A DNA stretch of 5,315 nucleotides, taken from NCBI GenBank assembly GCA_030052355.1, contig JASIGS010000231.1, forward strand, positions 1 to 5,315, given 5' to 3'. Shown in pieces: positions 5,197-5,315 of the stretch. The stretch comes from Streptosporangiaceae bacterium (GTDB taxonomy: Bacteria; Actinomycetota; Actinomycetes; Streptosporangiales; Streptosporangiaceae). The translations under genes and the position numbers were made by a program. Every line of letters begins with the position of its first letter. Position 1 is the first letter of the stretch. A model generated the notes under the pieces. The model was not told the DNA's origin. It saw nothing but the letters and a program-made list of their open reading frames with translations, and did no database searches.

Positions 5197-5315
5197 ACCT
5201 CGAGCCGAAGGCTCCCACGCGGAAGGGACCCGCTGAGTGGTTCACCGGCGACGTGTACATCGACGCCATCCTCGGCCGCAAGGCCGCGCCGTCCCGGATG
5301 GCCTGCGGCTGGGTC
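5193..5315 (+). CDS. Cupin domain protein, N-terminal part (cut by window end)
   Basis: The 41 codons present encode KGPAEWFTGDVYID (residues 11-24), the hallmark opening of small one-domain cupins annotated as quercetin-dioxygenase-like, or as the cupin part of CMD-cupin proteins and (R)-mandelonitrile lyase relatives. The metal-binding histidines (usually in a WHTHPLGQ-like stretch) would come shortly after the point where the window stops, so catalytic competence cannot be judged. The start at 5193 follows AAGGAG by 9 bases, and its ATG overlaps the TGA of the short upstream frame (ATGA). This is the fourth frame of the operon-like run led by the exporter. It is a cytoplasmic protein, probably a metal-dependent dioxygenase, lyase or isomerase acting on a small organic substrate; the specific reaction is unknown. 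Confidence 0.75.
   Translation, partial: MNLEPKAPTRKGPAEWFTGDVYIDAILGRKAAPSRMACGWV

Noticed and set aside
1..5315. CRISPR array, tRNA, rRNA, riboswitch or toxin-antitoxin module
   Set aside because: No regularly spaced repeats, cloverleaf, rRNA-like stretch or paired small genes of a known module were seen on either strand.

Overview
The window is very GC-rich, with strong G/C bias at third codon positions and gene families typical of soil actinobacteria: an MmyB-type XRE regulator, a 14-segment DHA2 exporter, a DUF2255 protein and a YcaQ-type winged-helix protein. It most likely comes from a Streptomyces-like or related filamentous actinomycete. Genus cannot be set from the sequence.

Left end (1-410): gene wreckage. 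One open reading frame joins two unrelated gene fragments. The first is an ABC-transporter ATPase that has lost everything between the strand before Walker A and the LSGGQ signature, with a frame change at the scar. The second is the C-terminal part of an excisionase-type helix-turn-helix protein of the kind carried by integrative elements. No integrase follows. About 530 bases without a recognisable gene come next (410-936), holding a perfect 10-bp inverted repeat and a possible promoter.

Middle (937-3170): a complete YcaQ/AlkX-like winged-helix DNA glycosylase homologue on the + strand converges on a complete MmyB-like regulator on the - strand. The 92-base gap between them contains a palindrome and a GC hairpin.

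Right side (3171-5315): the regulator is divergent from an operon-like series on the + strand: DHA2 drug exporter, DUF2255 protein, a short 32-codon frame that looks like the beheaded start of a carboxymuconolactone decarboxylase (CMD) gene, and a cupin gene cut by the window edge. The last three genes have good ribosome binding sites and tight spacing. The 103-base divergent region has a G5/C5 inverted repeat, a plausible operator. The regulator lacks a Shine-Dalgarno sequence but has a TAnnnT box exactly 7 bases before its ATG, which suggests a leaderless transcript. The likely story is a regulator controlling export and oxidative or detoxifying handling of a small molecule.

I see no clearly new system. 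The most unusual signal is the repeated occurrence of internally deleted genes (ABC ATPase, excisionase, probably CMD) within 5 kb. This may reflect a decay-prone accessory region or an assembly problem.
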